Shown here: piece after piece, positions 61,641-64,000 of the stretch
Layout of the letters: the number at the start of each line of letters is the position of its first letter
Position numbering within the stretch: the first letter of the stretch is position 1
Assembly: GCF_009831415.1 (NCBI RefSeq)
Contig: NZ_CP043727.1
Location: 3,038,001 to 3,102,000, forward strand
DNA: 64,000 nt
Direction of reading: 5' to 3'
Source: Yersinia canariae
Lineage (GTDB): Bacteria; Pseudomonadota; Gammaproteobacteria; Enterobacterales; Enterobacteriaceae
Translations under genes and position numbers: made by a program
Notes under the pieces: generated by a model
What the model saw: the letters and a program-made list of their open reading frames with translations, nothing else
What the model was told of the DNA's origin: nothing
Databases searched by the model: none

Positions 61641-62903
61641 ATGGATATAAAAATAGAAAATAAAATCAATACAAGTAAAATGGTTAAATTAATCATTTTA
61701 TTTATATTGTTTATTATAACTTCTTGCATTTACTATATTTATTATTTATCTACAATGCAGCACACTTTGCTCATGTCACGAGAGGAAGCTGTTTTTCATA
61801 CTATTCAGTTGGAAATGTATCAAGACTCACTAATTACTCGTGCCATTGCAGTGCCAAGAGAAAGCATAATTGTATCGACTGAACGAGGAGGTAAAGTCAC
61901 GGAGGTCGTAAAGCAGGCTTTCGATACTGTTGTAAAAGGTGATGTCATTGCTCGTTTATCTAACTATGATTTTATGCTGGAAGCAACATCTAGAATGGCG
62001 AGTATTACTGAGCAAATAAATAACCTTCGCAATATGCGAATACAGTTAGAACAAGATAATCGAGATACAAAACTTAACTTACAAGAGGCTAAATATCAAA
62101 TAGCTATTATTTCAAAAGATTTAGCCAGATATAAAATACTCGATAGAAAATCGATGATTGCAAAATCCGAGCTGGAATATAAAGTCAGTATGTTAAGCAA
62201 CTGGAAAATTAAAAGTAGAATTCTGAGAGAGCATGATAATAAAAACAAAAGGTTATTCCCTTCGCAATTTAAAAACATAGATAACTCTATTCTATTACTG
62301 GAGCAAATGACGGAGGTAATTAAACGTGGCATGGAACAATTAGTCATAGCTGCCCCAATTGATGGAACTTTATCTGTCCTTGATATTGAATTAGGTCAGC
62401 AAATAAAGCCTGGGGAAAAAATTGCGATAATAGACAATTTGCAATCATATTATTTTAATGTTTATTTCAGTGAGTACTATTTTGATAAAATAAAACCACA
62501 AAGCCACATTACTTCAGCAGTAAACGGCCAAAACATGCCATTACTGATTGAGTCAGTATCAACTATCGTAGAAAATGGTAAATTCAAAGCAAAGCTAATT
62601 CCACTAAAAGAAAGCGCTACTCAATTTAAAAGAGGACAATCCATTGAAATAAAAATCCCATTACAAGAAGAGAATAATCATGTGCTATTAGTACCTACTG
62701 ACAGTATCATTTCAGACAATAATGGAAATTATTTTATCTATATTTATCAATCAGATAATAATCATGCGGTTAAATCTAAAGTCGAGATTAAACGTCGGGG
62801 CTCTACAAATACTGAAATAATAACAGGAGCAAAACCTGGTCAAGTTATCGTTATTCCTCCGGAAGGAAACCGTAATGAACACGATATCATTGGATTTAAA
62901 TAA
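61641..62903 (+). CDS. darC: DarC, HlyD-family membrane-fusion protein
   Basis: This periplasmic adaptor of 420 residues is anchored by one span (KMVKLIILFILFIITSCIYY). A lipoyl-like half (RGGKVTEVVKQAFDTVVKGD and VIARLSN) is followed by a long coiled coil (about 115-215, SITEQINNLRNMRIQLEQD to SELEYKVSMLSNWKIKS) and the second lipoyl half (VIAAPIDGTLSVLDIELGQQ). A C-terminal beta-barrel and membrane-proximal region follow. It would link DarB/DarD to an outer-membrane channel such as TolC. It follows darB by three bases; its end overlaps darD by 29 bp. Confidence 0.87.
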   Translation: MDIKIENKINTSKMVKLIILFILFIITSCIYYIYYLSTMQHTLLMSREEAVFHTIQLEMYQDSLITRAIAVPRESIIVSTERGGKVTEVVKQAFDTVVKGDVIARLSNYDFMLEATSRMASITEQINNLRNMRIQLEQDNRDTKLNLQEAKYQIAIISKDLARYKILDRKSMIAKSELEYKVSMLSNWKIKSRILREHDNKNKRLFPSQFKNIDNSILLLEQMTEVIKRGMEQLVIAAPIDGTLSVLDIELGQQIKPGEKIAIIDNLQSYYFNVYFSEYYFDKIKPQSHITSAVNGQNMPLLIESVSTIVENGKFKAKLIPLKESATQFKRGQSIEIKIPLQEENNHVLLVPTDSIISDNNGNYFIYIYQSDNNHAVKSKVEIKRRGSTNTEIITGAKPGQVIVIPPEGNRNEHDIIGFK

Positions 62904-63564
62904 TATGTTAAATATGCATAATGCCGAAAAATGCTATATCACTAAAACAGTTAAAACTAAGGTTTTTAGTCATCTTAATTTTACTGTAGCAAAAGGTGAC
63001 TTTGTTTCAATTATGGGGCCGTCAGGATCGGGTAAATCAACACTACTTAATATCATTGGTATGTTTGATAGCCTCGACAGTGGTTCATGTACCCTAGCGG
63101 GAAAAGAGACTGTTGGCATGAGCCATTCACAAAAAATAATTCTAAGAAGATTATTAATAAGCTACATATTTCAATCATTTAATCTTATTACTCATTTATC
63201 TATCTTTGATAACATTGCCTTACCCCTCAAATATCGTGGTGTTGCCAAAAAAGAACGTATTGAACGAGTAAATAATATTTTAAATCTTTTCAGCATTGAT
63301 AACAGAAAAAACCATACACCAGCGCAACTATCAGGAGGTCAGCAACAACGAGTAGCAATCGCCAGAGCTATGGTATCCAACCCTGAATTTCTCTTAGCTG
63401 ATGAACCTACCGGAAATTTGGATAGTAAAAATGCCCATGCTGTACTTCAACAATTAAAAAATATAAATAAAAAAGGTACAACTATTATTATGGTTACACA
63501 TTCAGATGAAGCCTCTATATATGGCAACAGAATAATAAAAATGAAAGATGGTAAACTCACATAA
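62875..63564 (+). CDS. darD: DarD, MacB-type ABC ATPase
   Basis: This 229-residue ATPase of the LolD/MacB group powers the DarBC exporter. Walker A is GPSGSGKST (48-56), Q-loop FQSFNLITHLS, signature LSGGQQQRVAIARAM (152 on), Walker B FLLADEPTGNLDS (172 on) and switch His in MVTHSDEAS. The start ATG at 62875 lies seven bases after AAGGA inside the end of darC, which is the best ribosome site; an internal ATG at 62905 would give 219 residues. The next gene, darE, follows after 17 bases. Confidence 0.9.
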   Translation: MNTISLDLNNMLNMHNAEKCYITKTVKTKVFSHLNFTVAKGDFVSIMGPSGSGKSTLLNIIGMFDSLDSGSCTLAGKETVGMSHSQKIILRRLLISYIFQSFNLITHLSIFDNIALPLKYRGVAKKERIERVNNILNLFSIDNRKNHTPAQLSGGQQQRVAIARAMVSNPEFLLADEPTGNLDSKNAHAVLQQLKNINKKGTTIIMVTHSDEASIYGNRIIKMKDGKLT

Positions 63565-63581
63565 CTGACTAGGAATATATC

Positions 63582-64000
63582 TTGGGAAATTTAATACCGA
63601 TACAAAATATTGATTGCATAAATGACGATCACATGAAATATCTAGAGAAACTTAATACTTGTGAGTATAAAATATTATCAGCTTATTTTATTGGTAAGAT
63701 ACCTGCTGAGAATTTATTTGATGCTGATGAATTGGAGATATTAAACCGCGAGATAAATAGAAAAATATCAGCAAAAGCTATTAAAGCAAAAAAACTAGTC
63801 GTTGTATTGAAAGCTACTCGTTTATGTAATCTTCGTTGTACATACTGTCACTCATGGGCCGAGGGCCCTAATCAGACAGTTTCATTTCATACACTAGTCC
63901 GAACGGTACGACAAATCCTTGCTATTCCTAATGTAAATAGATTTGAGTTTGTCTGGCATGGTGGTGAAATTACACTATTGAAGCCAGAGTTTTTTAAAAA
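63582..64000 (+). CDS. darE: DarE, radical SAM darobactin synthase, N-terminal part
   Basis: The first 139 codons are present; the rest lies beyond the right edge. The radical SAM motif CNLRCTYCH (Cys82, Cys86, Cys89; CxxxCxxC) binds the 4Fe-4S cluster used with S-adenosylmethionine, and HGGEIT (about 126-131) is the SAM-binding GGE block. Some 80 residues before the motif form a region that could recognise the leader peptide (helical, charged: DDHMKYLEKLN..., ELEILNREINRKI). I chose the TTG at 63582, behind AGGA, as the start; there is no upstream ATG in frame after the darD stop, and the first in-frame ATG (codon 18) has no ribosome site. By position and the darA core it is DarE, which installs both ring closures. 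Confidence 0.9.
   Translation, partial: MGNLIPIQNIDCINDDHMKYLEKLNTCEYKILSAYFIGKIPAENLFDADELEILNREINRKISAKAIKAKKLVVVLKATRLCNLRCTYCHSWAEGPNQTVSFHTLVRTVRQILAIPNVNRFEFVWHGGEITLLKPEFFK

Overview
The window looks like chromosomal DNA of a Yersinia species of the Y. enterocolitica / Y. frederiksenii type. The evidence is E. coli-like gene order (yegH-asmA-dcd-udk; yohJ-yohK-cdd-sanA; mglBAC-galS-yeiB-folE), enterobacterial ERIC repeats in several gaps, and a hyf hydrogenase locus and a darobactin locus of kinds known in Yersinia. The species call is an inference; no rRNA or tRNA gene was recognised in the window.

Left end (1-6.1 kb, all on the minus strand): the start of an O-antigen operon, manC-manB-wzm-wzt, behind a JUMPstart/ops element. 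The order matches the polymannose O-antigen loci of E. coli O8/O9. It is broken twice: manB has an in-frame TGA at codon 30, and wzt is split by a complete 1195-bp IS5 with a CTAA target duplication. Next (6.4-16.7 kb) come housekeeping genes: yegH, dcuC, asmA, dcd, udk, apbC (mrp) and metG. From 16.7 to 21.9 kb there is a lineage-type stretch: an AT-rich membrane protein of unknown function, a possible 24-residue peptide, an orphan sugar-binding protein paired with an LVIVD beta-propeller protein, and a YdeE-like MFS exporter. yohJ, yohK, cdd, maeA and sanA follow.

Between sanA and mglC sits a 19-kb formate hydrogenlyase island (27.6-46.8 kb). It holds hypC and hypA, a ten-gene hydrogenase-4 operon (hyfABCDEFGHIJ) with the maturation protease hycI, hydN and fdhF, a FhlA/HyfR-type sigma-54 activator, and a FocB-type formate channel. 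Four GG-N10-GC sigma-54 promoters (hypA, hyfA, hydN, focB) link these units into one regulon. The formate dehydrogenase has cysteine (TGT) at position 140, where E. coli FdhF has selenocysteine. Then come mglBAC and galS with recognisable CRP and Gal operators, yeiB, folE, an MFS/LysR divergent pair, and the formaldehyde detoxification pair frmA-fghA.

Right end (58.7-64 kb): an AT-rich RiPP operon, the most striking feature of the window. A 69-residue precursor contains WNWSKSF, the exact heptapeptide core of darobactin A, a bicyclic antibiotic that inhibits BamA. It is followed by an FtsX-type permease, an HlyD-type adaptor, a MacB-type ATPase and the first 139 codons of a radical SAM enzyme (CxxxCxxC), matching darA-darB-darC-darD-darE. 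A 14-bp-stem hairpin separates the precursor gene from the transport genes. darE runs off the right edge and wzt runs off the left edge.
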